From NCBI GenBank assembly GCA_002245135.1, contig NGBS01000919.1:1-49208 (forward strand): DNA of 49,208 bases, written 5' to 3'. The position numbers and the translations under genes were made by a program. The notes under the pieces are model-generated. The model did not search any database. It saw only the letters and a program-made list of their open reading frames with translations, and was not told the origin of the DNA. Each line of letters begins with the position of its first letter. The stretch's first letter is position 1. Below, in pieces: positions 29,901 through 40,846 of this stretch. Origin of the DNA: Proteromonas lacertae. Its lineage: Eukaryota; Sar; Bigyra; Opalinata; Proteromonadidae.

Positions 29901-31150
29901 TTAATTATTTTTAAATACATTATACACTAATTCACTATTCTTTTTACTAATAACATGATTTGAAATATCATATAATAAATATTTACCACTATCTGAATTA
30001 TTTATACCTTCATATTCATCCCTTAACAAATATGGAGTAGGATATCTATTTATTATATTCTTTACTTGCAAAATCCCCATTCCTTTTATTTGACTTAATT
30101 GTTGACCAAAATATTCTTTTAATTTTAAATCTTTCATGGATTTTATATAATTACAATAATTAACGAATAATGTTGGAGGATTACTCAAAATATTCTTACA
30201 TAATTCTTCAATTTTATTACTTTTTATCTCATTTTCTATTACATTATGTATTGTACTTAGAAACTCAACAGTTCCATCAATACTAACAGTCCTTTCTATC
30301 ATAAATCCATCATTAATTTCTGTATGAATTATTGAAGATTCTAATGTCTCTTTCGGTATTCTATCTTGACTAATTAAACATCCTTCAATTAAATAGATTA
30401 TATGATGAAGACCACTGTTCTTTAGTCTATATTTCTGTTCACTATATCTTCCATCAAAGATACTGTGAGCCAAATCATAACTTGTTTTTCTTTCTATTAT
30501 ATAATCTGTTAATAATTCTATTCCACTTCTTTTATCTTTTATTATCCATTGATAATCTCCTAGCGGTAATTGGCATATTCTACAACTTATTTTTCGATTT
30601 AATAAATGAGTGTGGATATAAGTTCTATCTTCTTTACTTCTCATTTCTCTATTATCTACTAATAATATCAATTCGAAATTATTATTATTTCTTTCATTTG
30701 AATATTCATTTAATAAAGAGATTGCATCATTATCTATTGGCAAAACAAATTCAGATTCTATTGTTCTTTCTTTTTTATTCAATTTTCTTCTCTTTCTAGG
30801 ATTCTTTTCACCTTGTAACTCATTATCCTCCTCTTTCTCTTCTTCTTCCTCTTCTGATAAGGAAGACGCTGATTTGATAGTATTTCTACCATTTGTTATT
30901 ATTTTTTGTATTTTAGAGGCTAAATAACCACCTACTCCATTTATTAACATAGCATCTTCTTTGGATTTTATTGGGAGTGGGTACCTATTTCATACAATAA
31001 TAATTAGATATACAATGTCATTGCTTTGATAGCTTTAGCATATTGAAAAACAAGGTTTACATTTGCTTTCATTTTCCTCAAACCTAATTCTTCTTCGACT
31101 AATGAATCAACTATATGTTGATTCAATTCACAAGAACATATGCGTTCCAT
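29901..31150 (-). CDS. MUS81: MUS81 structure-specific endonuclease
   Basis: Two exons joined across a 29-nt intron (30985-31013) give 406 residues. The N-terminal helix-hairpin-helix region contains YPLPIKSKEDAMLINGVGG, matching the RYPLPLRSGKEA segment of the family across the splice. An acidic/basic low-complexity linker precedes the XPF-type nuclease: LLVDNREM, LGDYQWII and ERKTSYDL supply the GDX(n)ERKX3D metal site. A second HhH (QIKGMGILQVKNIINRYPTP) closes the protein. MUS81 with EME1 cleaves stalled forks and nicked Holliday junctions. It is shorter than animal MUS81 because the extreme N-terminal domain is minimal. The start at 31150 (MERICSCEL) is 82 bp from the divergent gene at 31233. 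Confidence 0.95.
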
Positions 31151-31183
31151 TAAATTTGAAGAATAATATAAATACACTTAATA

Positions 31184-31192
31184 CAAAAACGG
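31184..31192 (-). promoter_or_regulatory. CCGTTTTTG element upstream of MUS81
   Basis: On the MUS81 strand the sequence reads CCGTTTTTG, 34-42 bp before the ATG. It lies in an 82-bp bidirectional promoter interval shared with the small gene at 31233. Confidence 0.35.
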
Positions 31193-31232
31193 ATATAATC
31201 TTATAATTAATTGGCGCGAAATTCTTTTAAAT

Positions 31233-31639
31233 ATGAATGTGTGTGAAGCAGAGAAAGCATCGCTTCCTTTTAGTAACTATCACAAGCCTACAGCAGTATA
31301 TTATTAAATTATTGTAAATAGAACTGTTCACAGTACAAATTCCCAGTATATGTTTCTACAACCTATTCACCTCCAAGAGTACCTAGTATAAAATACAGTA
31401 TTTATATATCAATAGAAAGAAGTAGAAAATCAAAGCCAAGTCCGAGTAAGGAAGTAATGAACTGTAAATCTTTTTATTTGAAAGAAGTAGATGATAAAAT
31501 TGAAGTGTATGATAAATCCATGTTAGATCAATGTGAACAGAAACAGTATGATTTATTTTTCTAACAAATCTATAGAATTCAAATGAAAATAGAATCATTC
31601 ATTCCAGAAAAGAGAGCCAAAATATCTGCATCAAATTAA
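31233..31639 (+). CDS. Small basic protein of unknown function
   Basis: Three exons (introns 31296-31321 and 31546-31575) restore a 116-codon frame from MNVCEAEKASLPF to a TAA at 31639. Both introns have GTAT donors and TAG acceptors and contain in-frame stops, so splicing is needed. The middle is Ser/Pro/Lys-rich (SPPRVPS, RSRKSKPSPS) and the end is mixed charged (ESFIPEKRAKISASN). An additional 18-nt in-frame GTATTT...ATAG stretch at 31398-31415 could be a further micro-intron; its removal would create KYKRSRKSK. No family recognised. Possibly nuclear, given the basic patch. Confidence 0.55.
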
Positions 31640-32012
31640 TTAATCGTTTAAATAGTTTCGTAATAATCATTAATAATTCATATCTTTATTCTTTGTTTTT
31701 CATTTGTTTATAATGGGAGTTTGATAAGTTCTCGAGAAATTTAAGAAATTCATCAAACCAATTAAGGTTAAAAATTTATTTCTTTTCATCTTCAACTTAT
31801 ACTTTTTCTGAAATGAATTTCTTTATGGGTTAAGTTATAATACATAATAGTTACATTTTAATATAATATCTAAAATGTGAATAAATAAAAGAATCACATT
31901 TATAGAACATTATCATTCTCTATGTTCATACAGTATAAAGATTAAAAAATCATAAAAATTCAAATAATTGGCTTGAGTGAGTTTGATTGGTTGATTGATA
32001 TTTTTAAAATTA
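31640..32012. other. Intergenic region
   Basis: 373 bp of AT-rich sequence with no coding frame, repeat or convincing motif. Confidence 0.3.
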
Positions 32013-32825
32013 ATGAAGCCAGAAGACGCTGCTGAGAGAATTAGAAAAACTAAATTAGTTTTTGATTATAGTAAAATTATTGGTGATACTTATGTTGCTA
32101 ATCGTCACACATTCTTTCAAAGAATGCAAGATCTTGGGGATATGGGATTGAAATTTGTATCAATAGACATACACAGTGACGAAGTAGTAAGTATTGCAGT
32201 TGATGCAGTAAAAGCTGCAGGTAAGATGATTTTTATTGGTGTTTCTGGTATATGTACTCAAGACCAATTTGATCTCGTGAAAGACACAGGAATTCATTTT
32301 ATTTCATGTCCAATATTACCTCAATTTGATATAGTCACAATGTGTCATGAATTAGGTATTGTATGTATATTATCAGGTGTAACTCCAAAAGATGTGATAG
32401 CAGCACACGATGCAGGTGCAGATTATGTACAAATCATACCAGTAACAAGTTATGATATATCAACATTAAAAAGAATGATTGAAGAGGGTATTTGGCAAGA
32501 TACAAAAATAATAGGCGCAGGAGGAGTATCCTTAGAAACTGCTCAATATTGGTTGAATGCTGGTTGTACATTAGTTACAATGAGTGACTGTATGATGGGA
32601 AAAGATATTTCATTAAAAGCAACTGATAAGATGTTTGGTGATGCTGTTCAAGATTTCAATCAACGTATTCGTAGTGCTGATTTTGAAGTATTAAATAATG
32701 TAGTTGTATGTAGTAGACCTCCTAAGAATTATGTTTGGGAAAAGAAGATTTGGGATGAACCTTGGACTCCAGTTGAAAGAGTAAAAGCCCCACCAGGTGG
32801 TGTTGATCATTGGCAATTGGGCTAA
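32013..32825 (+). CDS. KDPG-aldolase-like TIM-barrel protein lacking the catalytic lysine
   Basis: About 270 residues from the ATG at 32013 (MKPEDAAERI). The fold resembles Eda-type 2-keto-3-deoxy-6-phosphogluconate/4-hydroxy-2-oxoglutarate aldolases, with SGVTPKDVIAAHDAGADYV followed by IGAGGVSLETAQYWLNAGC. These match PGVxTPxExxxAxxxGA and the phosphate-binding GGV...N.xxYLxAG segments. In active enzymes the strand after GA reads LKFFP, with the Schiff-base Lys; here it is VQIIP, so Gln replaces Lys. The strand holding the catalytic Glu (EvTlR) reads SIDIHSD and also lacks it. The C-terminal 50 residues (YVWEKKIWDEPWTPVERV) are an extension. The protein therefore probably binds rather than cleaves a sugar acid, or uses other chemistry. 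Confidence 0.7.
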   Translation: MKPEDAAERIRKTKLVFDYSKIIGDTYVANRHTFFQRMQDLGDMGLKFVSIDIHSDEVVSIAVDAVKAAGKMIFIGVSGICTQDQFDLVKDTGIHFISCPILPQFDIVTMCHELGIVCILSGVTPKDVIAAHDAGADYVQIIPVTSYDISTLKRMIEEGIWQDTKIIGAGGVSLETAQYWLNAGCTLVTMSDCMMGKDISLKATDKMFGDAVQDFNQRIRSADFEVLNNVVVCSRPPKNYVWEKKIWDEPWTPVERVKAPPGGVDHWQLG

Positions 32826-32967
32826 TCAATTTAAAAGAAAAATACACACTAAATACTATTATTTTTGAGATGTTTTGTTTTTTATGGTTGTTTAAATATT
32901 GTTCAATCGATTTTATTACGAATGTTTACATGGGTTGTTTTTTTATGAAACAAATCATTTAATTTTA

Positions 32968-35914
32968 ATGACTTCTGATTCAGTAAAAAAGGATTTACAA
33001 AATGTATTATACCTATTTTGACTATATCTATAGCTTGAACATCTAGGTGAATCTGGAGACTCACAATTTGCAGCTCATATTCTTAATTGTCTTGATTCAA
33101 AGAGTGTGGGTAAAACAACATTATCACTATCTGAGTATATAAAGTTTTGGGGAGAATTATCAGAAAAAAATCAAGTATATAACTATGCACTTGGTTTGTT
33201 GACTAAATTCCAAGCTTTTGATGAAATGAAAAAGTCAAAGAAAGCTGAAGTAAATATAGAATTTGAAATGACATATAAAGCAATAGGATTAACATTATTG
33301 TGTTTAAATCTATTCTGGAACTTAAAAAGTGAAGATCCAAAAATAGAATGGCAAATTAGTCAATGGTTTAATGACAAGCCACCATCTGATTCAGCTAAAA
33401 CCATTTTAGATTTATTAAAATGTGCAGGAGATTATAATGCAATGATAGAAAGGACTTTATATGAATATTTATCATTAGATGAATTAACAACAACAATTAA
33501 TATTAGCACAGGTGATGTAGATGTAGATTCACAAAGTATATATCAAATTGTTATTATATATTATATACTATAATATATAGATTTTAATTTTCTATCATGG
33601 TTATTCTTAATAACATGTGCATATAAAAGACAAGGTGTATATGTACTATTAGAGAAATTATTCACATATATTGAACAAATCTCAAAATCTCTCAATGAGA
33701 TAGAAACAACAGGTCCAAAATTGCTGTTGGTATTAGATATGTATTATGATATATACACATTCTATCCATATGTCGAACCACATTATTTGTCCAAATTATT
33801 ACAATATATAGAGCCGTTACAATATTTACCTTTACCTTATAGTAAGGAAATAAAGTCTGTAATGAAGAATATAAAAGAAGAAATATGTTCACCAGGTTAT
33901 ACACTAAGATCTGAATGTTTAAGTGATAATCTATTTCTTAATTCATATGGTGAGGATTTAATCAATTCAAAGCATTTAACATCATCGATTATAGCTTCAA
34001 AGGTACAAAGAGGTTTATTTATATTCCATAATATTCAATCATTTTCATCTACTCAATATAATCACATATTTCAAAAAACATATGTAAGTGATGGAGAATG
34101 GGTTGAAAATGTATATAAGTTAAGAAGTTTAATAATATATGATATATTACATTATGATTTTGATATAATCATTGAAAATAATAATAATAATAATAATAAT
34201 AATAGTAATAGTAATAGTTCAATTAAAAAACCAAATGATGGGATTAGTTTTAGTGTATTAGGAAGTGATGAAGATATGAATAATCATAATAAAAATAACT
34301 TTACATTTGATGAATTAATATTAAAGTGTCAATCTTCAAAGATTGTAGAATGGTATTCAAGAGTAAGAGATATACAGAATATATGTGTTTCAATGTATAA
34401 ATATTCTATTATTTATTTATTTAATTAGTGAAGATTTAACAAATATAAAATCATACAGAGAAAGTCAATTATTACCCATTTTACTAGAAATCATCGAGAC
34501 AATCTATAATACAGTAAAAATAAAATGTGATTATAAGATATTAAGATATACATATATTAAACCAAGTGAATCAATGGTAAAAGAAGATGATGATGGATTA
34601 TTAGATGAGTCAAAGATAGAAATGATTGAAGATCATGATTCAGTAAAACAAATAATGAGGTATATATATGTATTAATTTATAATATAGTATTCCTGATTA
34701 TCTCATTGAAGTGGAACAATTAGAATCATCCCAATCATCTAACGATAATTCCAATGGAGTATTTCCAGATATAATTGAAGGTGAAAAGTTATATGTAATA
34801 ATGAGTGATTTGACTGATTTAGAATCATTGACATACATCTCCAGTCATGTATTATATTCCCTTAGTGAAGCTACAAATAAAGATATTCCTACACTGTTAC
34901 AATCATCAAATATACCATTACCTATATTGAGATTATGTTATTTAGGTGATAGTAATGTAATAGCATAGAATGATTTGTAGTTATATTGGTATTAGATATA
35001 AATGTAGAAGTTATACAGAGTTGGTAGATTATCGATATTATGTATTACCATATGGTAAGAATTTATTAGCTCAATATTTAGCTATGACTGATATATTATA
35101 TAGAAAATTAGTATATATTATTATTATTATTATTAATGTTTAGGTATATTGCATGATGCAATCTCCAGACATTGTACCATCTCTTGAGAAACACGAAGAC
35201 AAGCCAAATCCAGAAATATTAAACATTGTAAATCCATATAAATTACAAAAATACATAATCAATTCATTCATTAGATCCTCCAGAATAGTAACATATATGA
35301 AGATATATCTATGTGAAGGATGGTTAAATACTAATAATACAAACTCACCTGATGTTAAAATACCATTTATAATGAGAGTAGAATTAGGTTGTTCAACTGG
35401 TGCACAAATGCAATTTAGAGAAACGAATGAAAATTTTATAAGACATTTATCAGATAAATCCTTCAATAGATCACCATTACTGAATACACCATCTGTCATA
35501 ATACAATATACTGAAGTTAATATTAATGGAAAACAGATTTCCAGTGTTCAAAAACCTGCTTTTACATATTCAAGAATTGTAGTTGCTAATGCTCCTATTC
35601 CGGAGGATTGGATTTATTGTAATGTCAGACCATCAGATCCTTGGTTGAATTTACATATGATTGAAACACATCCTAATTTTAGTAATCTTATAAATAAGAA
35701 AGATGAAATGGGCTTGAGAAATTATTTGATTCAAGGAGGTAAAAGATGTGATGTTGGCAGTGTGATTATTCAATCTCAAAATCCAAGTGATGTTTTTCCT
35801 ATTTTAATAGATGATAAATTATTTGGACAATTTAGAAAGATCAGAATAGTTCCATGCATTTTGGATGGTCATACTCAAGAAGCTATACCAATTATGCACT
35901 GTGCTGAATATTAA
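32968..35914 (+). CDS. Large protein of unknown function (about 924 residues)
   Basis: Six exons (introns 33004-33033, 33536-33580, 34395-34428, 34660-34688, 35111-35143) assemble one long frame. One extra base near 34963-34968, in the fifth exon, must be skipped. The N-terminal 450 residues are predicted helical (SLSEYIKFWGELSEK, YVLLEKLFTYIEQIS) with no membrane segment. An Asn-repeat (near 34178-34215) interrupts it. The C-terminal 330 residues are mixed alpha/beta, with aromatic-rich strands (YSRIVVANAPIPEDWIY, DPWLNLHMIETHPNF). No family could be recognised and no catalytic signature seen. The length, splice-site quality and complete phase consistency make it a genuine gene. It may be a vesicle-coat or scaffold protein, but that is speculative. 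Confidence 0.65.
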
Positions 35915-36017
35915 ATAAAAATATATATTCTTTTAATGTTGTTTTTATTGTTTTTGCTGTTTCAAAATTACTAGTCGTTTGGACAACGAAACTTTTTTTA
36001 TTTCAATTTAGATTTTA

Positions 36018-38174
36018 ATGGCAATAGAGTTAATATTTTTTTCTTTATATATTCTGGTTGTCTACAGTGGTTGTCCAAATATGTGTAATAGTCATGGAAC
36101 ATGCCAAAATGATGGTACTTGTAAATGTATTTCAAATCAAGGAGTTGGAGTTAATCAAGGTAGATTTGCTTTAGAAGCATATACTGGACCAGATTGTTCA
36201 CAAAGAACTTGTCCTGTTGGTTTGAGTTTTAGCATTACGAATGTTGAAGGTATATTACCAGACAGAGTGAAGGATGAGACTGTATCAATTCAGCAGAGAC
36301 TACTTGAGGAAGGATTGCCTGGTTATCTTGAAACTGACAATTTAATACTTGTAGAAATAAATAATACTATAGCATTTGGTAAATATGGTGGATCAATGAA
36401 ATGTGAAAGAATTACAATAACAAGTTCAGAAGAATTAGAAACAAATGTGAGATTAATGTTTGAAACTGAAGAAGAAAGAACTGTAGATGATGGTGATAGA
36501 ACAGAGGAAGGACCTACAACTAAACCACCATACAACACACTCAATACTACCACAATTTCCAATATTAATGTTTTAGCTCAATCTGGGAAGTATTTACTAG
36601 TTCTATGGGATGAAGAAATGAAGAAATTATATGGTGAGAAATTAATATCTGACTCAACAGTTGACTCTCAAACTTCAGAAGAAGGATTAACAACAACTAA
36701 TACACTACAGTGTATTGTACAATCTCAACGTACCGATTTATCTTTGACAATAATTACATCCTTTGAAGATGATTTATACAACAGTAAAGGTGATATATTG
36801 AATGAATCTGATGAAGATTATAGTAAATACTCACTTTACAACTCAACAATACCATATTATAATCGATTATTATCGTATAATAACTTTTCTAATGATAAAA
36901 TATATAATTTCGCTTGTATTTCCAACTTAGAGACAAGCTTAGTTCAAGTTTATGATTCAATTATCTTAACTAGTTTATACAAAATAGAGAATGGTAAAGA
37001 GAATAGTGAAAGTATAAACGATGAAGTTACATTTTTATTAAATACAACTAATTTACCAGAAGGACCATGCTATTTCCTAGGAGATGGAGAAAATAATATA
37101 AATATAGAAAAGAGTGAAGTTTATAAGAAATATATGCAGAAAATTGGAAATGATATTTATTTTTCACCAAAACCATTTATTAATTCAGTTAATGGATATA
37201 AAGATGATGTGACTGTATATAAAGGAAAAAAAGGATTAGAAACAGTAATAACAGAATTACGTAATGAAAATATCACAATAGGTGACTTAAAAATAAATAA
37301 TATAGATTATGAAAGTGAAGATGAAGATGACGATTTTTTATCAAAGGCAAGTTATATTGATATTGATTCTTTCTTTGGAAAAAACAAAAATGAAGTGATT
37401 GTTCATTTAAAAGTTGGTTCAATTCTTCAATTTATAGTTACTCAAAATAGAGTTACATCAATCAAAGTGTATGTTATAACAAAAATAATATTTATAAATT
37501 ACAATGGAGATATTTGTGATTCAACTGGAAAAGTAATAAAACCACGTAAAAATGATAAAAAGAGAATATTACAATCATTTAATGCTAATAATAATAATAA
37601 TAATAATGGTTTAATAATGGTATTTACAACTCAACCACCTTTTGATGATCTAATCGATGCAAAAGTGATATACACTGTAGAATCCCAAGAAAATTCTCAT
37701 CAATATTTAGAATGTAGTGGTAGTGGTTTATGTAATAGAAATACTGGAAAATGTGAATGTTTTGTTGGATATGAAGGAGATGCTTGTCAAAGAATCAGTT
37801 GTCCATTTAATTGCAATAATCATGGTAGATGTGTCACAGTAAGTGAAGCTATCAATGGATTGGATGAGGATTCAAAAATATTAGGCAAATTTGGATATAA
37901 TGGTGGAGATAATGACAGTGAAAGGAAGTTTTATGCATGTCTATGTGACAGTGGTTATAGAGGTGCTGATTGTTCATTGAGAGAATGTCCTTCCTTTAGT
38001 GATCCAGAAAGAGCAACAAATCAAAGAGATGGTAAAGATGGTATATCTCCATTAGATGGAGTAGAACATAGAGATTGCAGTGGAAGAGGTATTTGTGATT
38101 ATAGTACTGGGAATTGTAAGTGTTTTGATGGATTTGTTGGAACAGGTTGTGAAAGTATTTCTTCTACTTCTTAA
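36018..38174 (+). CDS. Secreted protein with EGF-like repeats
   Basis: A 718-residue, intronless protein with an N-terminal signal peptide (LIFFSLYILVVYSG). EGF-like modules follow at once (CPNMCNSHGTCQNDGTCKC, DCSQRTCPVG) and recur at the C-terminus: CSGSGLCNRNTGKCECF, then CPFNCNNHGRC, then DCSGRGICDYSTGNCKCF. The 450 residues between are Asn/Ser/Asp-rich with many potential N-glycosylation sites and no recognised fold. The 'DCSGRGxCDxxTGxCxCFxGFxGxxC' repeat type is abundant in stramenopile and other SAR surface proteins. There is no C-terminal transmembrane helix, so it is secreted or held by partners. A short (AAT)n run near 37593 codes for poly-Asn. Confidence 0.85.
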   Translation: MAIELIFFSLYILVVYSGCPNMCNSHGTCQNDGTCKCISNQGVGVNQGRFALEAYTGPDCSQRTCPVGLSFSITNVEGILPDRVKDETVSIQQRLLEEGLPGYLETDNLILVEINNTIAFGKYGGSMKCERITITSSEELETNVRLMFETEEERTVDDGDRTEEGPTTKPPYNTLNTTTISNINVLAQSGKYLLVLWDEEMKKLYGEKLISDSTVDSQTSEEGLTTTNTLQCIVQSQRTDLSLTIITSFEDDLYNSKGDILNESDEDYSKYSLYNSTIPYYNRLLSYNNFSNDKIYNFACISNLETSLVQVYDSIILTSLYKIENGKENSESINDEVTFLLNTTNLPEGPCYFLGDGENNINIEKSEVYKKYMQKIGNDIYFSPKPFINSVNGYKDDVTVYKGKKGLETVITELRNENITIGDLKINNIDYESEDEDDDFLSKASYIDIDSFFGKNKNEVIVHLKVGSILQFIVTQNRVTSIKVYVITKIIFINYNGDICDSTGKVIKPRKNDKKRILQSFNANNNNNNNGLIMVFTTQPPFDDLIDAKVIYTVESQENSHQYLECSGSGLCNRNTGKCECFVGYEGDACQRISCPFNCNNHGRCVTVSEAINGLDEDSKILGKFGYNGGDNDSERKFYACLCDSGYRGADCSLRECPSFSDPERATNQRDGKDGISPLDGVEHRDCSGRGICDYSTGNCKCFDGFVGTGCESISSTS

Positions 38175-38376
38175 AGACAATATAATTATTCTATGTAAAC
38201 ATTTTTATATATTATTTATTGTTTTTTGTGATGGATATATTCATATTTCTGAAGATGACTGCTATTCATTCTATTTATTAATTCAGTTCTCTTTGTTATT
38301 GCTGAAGAATCATATGTTTTTAAAAATAGTAGGCTTATATATATTATACCGTATTATTTAAGAAAAACGAAAAAAG

Positions 38377-38384
38377 TCGTTTTT
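38377..38384 (+). promoter_or_regulatory. TCGTTTTT element upstream of the PP2C gene
   Basis: TCGTTTTT lies 20-27 bp before the ATG at 38404, in the sense orientation shared with other copies of the element. Confidence 0.3.
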
Positions 38385-38403
38385 ATAACTAGCATTTTAA
38401 ATC

Positions 38404-40608
38404 ATGGGTTGTTCAGGCAGTAAAAATACTAATGAAAATAAAGTACATCCAGATAGTCCAAATAAGAAAGATGGAGCAGAAAAAGTTGATAATCAAGAAG
38501 ATCAGACATCAACTTCAGAAAATGATGCTAGAGAAAGAGCTAAAGCAGATAGTGCTTCTACAAGCCATTCATCCTCATTTTTCTTCATAGACCCCAATAT
38601 TCCTGATCATCAAGGTCAACTTGTTGAATCAACAGAAGGTGAGAAGGAAATGATACTTCCTGTATATTTTATATATGAATATTATTTTTAAATAGACTGG
38701 TTCATATAAAATAAAATTTGCTTGTTTAAGTCTAACGGGGTATTATCCAGATGTATATATTTAATGTTCTATTTGTGTAGTATCCTGGTAAAAACAATCA
38801 AGACAGTTTTGTTTGTGATCCACAGTTTGATTTTGTAGATGAAGAGGATGGATCAAAGAGTTCAGTATTTTTTGCAGTATTTGATGGTCATGGTGCTGAT
38901 GGAGATTTATGTTCAAAGTTTGCTTCTCAGATTTTACCAAAAAAGATTAAATCCAATAAAAAATACAAAAGTGATTTCTTAAGTGCATATAAAGAATCTT
39001 TTCTTCAAACTAATCATTTATTACACAAACAAAAACTAAATAATAAAAATTCAATAGATGATTCAATAAGTGGTACAACTGGTATATGTGCTTTATTCCG
39101 AGGATGTGATATATATATAGCTAATGTAGGTGATAGTAGATGTGTAGGAGCTTGTAAGGATCAAGCCACAGGTAAGATTAAAGCAGTAACACTATCAGTA
39201 GATCAAACTCCATATAGAGATGATGAGATAAAACGAGTAAAAGCATGTGGAGCAGAAGTATTGAGTGTAGATCAAAAAGAAGGAATTAAAGATCCAACGA
39301 TTGAGCATTGGGGTGTAGAAGAAGATCATGATGGTGATCCACCAAGATTATGGGTTAAAGGTGAAGGATATCCAGGTTGTGCATTTACTCGAAGTATAGG
39401 AGATTGCTATAGCTGAATCTATTGGTGTAGTAAGTGAACCAGAAATAGTAAAAAGAACACTGACAGCTGATGATGCTTATATAATAATCTGTAGTGATGG
39501 AGTATTTGAATTTTTAACCAGTCAACAAGTAGTAGATATAGCAAGTGCTTATCCAGAACCAGTTCAAGCTTGTCATGCATTATTAATGGAAAGTTATAAT
39601 TTATGGTTACATTTTGATGTAAGAAGTGATGATATAACAGCAATAGTAATTCAATTAAGTCAAATTCCTGATATTAATAAAGATAACAGTAAAATAATTA
39701 GTCCAAATACTCCAATAAATAATGTAGTAAAACAAAAGATAAGACCAGTTCGTAATAAGATGAATCAAAAAGCTGAAAAGATGATGGGAAAAATGAGTGA
39801 ATTATCTGAAGAAGAATTACATTTTGTATTACCTGATCAATTCAATGGAAGTGAAGAAGAAAAGATGAATCTATTCAAATGTTTAAAGAATCATTTCTTA
39901 TTCCGTCAATTAGATGAAAAAACATTACATGATGTTACAAATGCATTATTAAAGATTGAAGTAGAGAAAGATGATACAATAATAAACCAAGGTGAAGTAG
40001 GTGATAATTTCTTTATTGTTTATGAAGGCTATTTTGATGTATATATAGTTAGAGAAGGTGATGTGATGGAGAAAGTCCACACTTATCAAGCTATGCTTGG
40101 TATATATCCATCCTTTGGTGAATTGGCATTATTATATGATAAACCTAGATGTGCAACAGTAACAGCTCAAAGTGATGGTGTTTTATTTGCATTAGATAGA
40201 CAATCTTTTCGTTCAACTGTATTAAGAAATAATGGTTTAGAATCCTTAAAGAATTTACCATTTTTAAATGGTTTATCAATAGAACAATTAAAAGATATAT
40301 TAAATAAAAGTAAAGAACAATCATTTTTAAAAGATGAAGTGATATATGATTGTTCAATCGAAAGTGATTATTTCTTTGTATTGATTAGTGGTAGTGTAAG
40401 ATATAAAGATGTAAATGATGTAGATGTAATTTTAACTCCTTATGCTATATTTGGTAAACAAACTAGTAATAATAAAGTAAATCAAACATTTATAGCCAAT
40501 TCTGAAATAAAATGTTTACAGATTAATAATGATCAATATAATTTTGTAGAACAATGTATAAATAATATGAGTTTAGATGCATCTGACAATGAAGATTCTG
40601 TTAATTAA
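38404..40608 (+). CDS. PP2C phosphatase fused to two cyclic-nucleotide-binding domains
   Basis: About 713 residues, two introns (38662-38695, 38753-38780). MGCSGSKN at the start is an N-myristoylation/palmitoylation signal. The PP2C domain has YYPDYPGKNNQDSF, FAVFDGHG, ANVGDSR, LSVDQTPYRDDE, FTRSIGD and CSDGVFEF, so all metal ligands are present. Two cNMP-binding domains follow (KDDTIINQGEVGDNFFIV...FGELALLYDKPRCATV; then a degenerate second copy). One extra T at 39404/39405 breaks the frame inside SIGD-AIAESIGV; skipping it restores the motif. Plants and several protists have PP2C-cNBD-kinase fusions; here the kinase is absent and the chain ends in an acidic tail. Expected role: membrane-bound phosphatase gated by cAMP or cGMP. 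Confidence 0.88.
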
Positions 40609-40846
40609 GTTATTTTATTTATCACTCTTTTTTTATTATTTAATTATGAATTTTTTATTGAATTGAAAAGCTATCAAAAATATAAAAAAATATGATACTA
40701 ATTATTCAGATTTGTTTATATAATTGAAGATTGATTTTTGCTGTATTGGTTTGACATTTACATGATGAAATAAAACAAAAAATGTCCAAAAATATTTGAG
40801 GTAATCAAGCTTTTATTTTTTTACTAAGAAGTGTTTGTTTTTATAT

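Noticed and set aside
14490-31760. Similar TTCATCAAA strings near 14495, 16940 and 31748 as a regulatory motif
   Set aside because: Positions relative to genes are inconsistent (one lies between convergent 3' ends), so chance in AT-rich DNA is likely.
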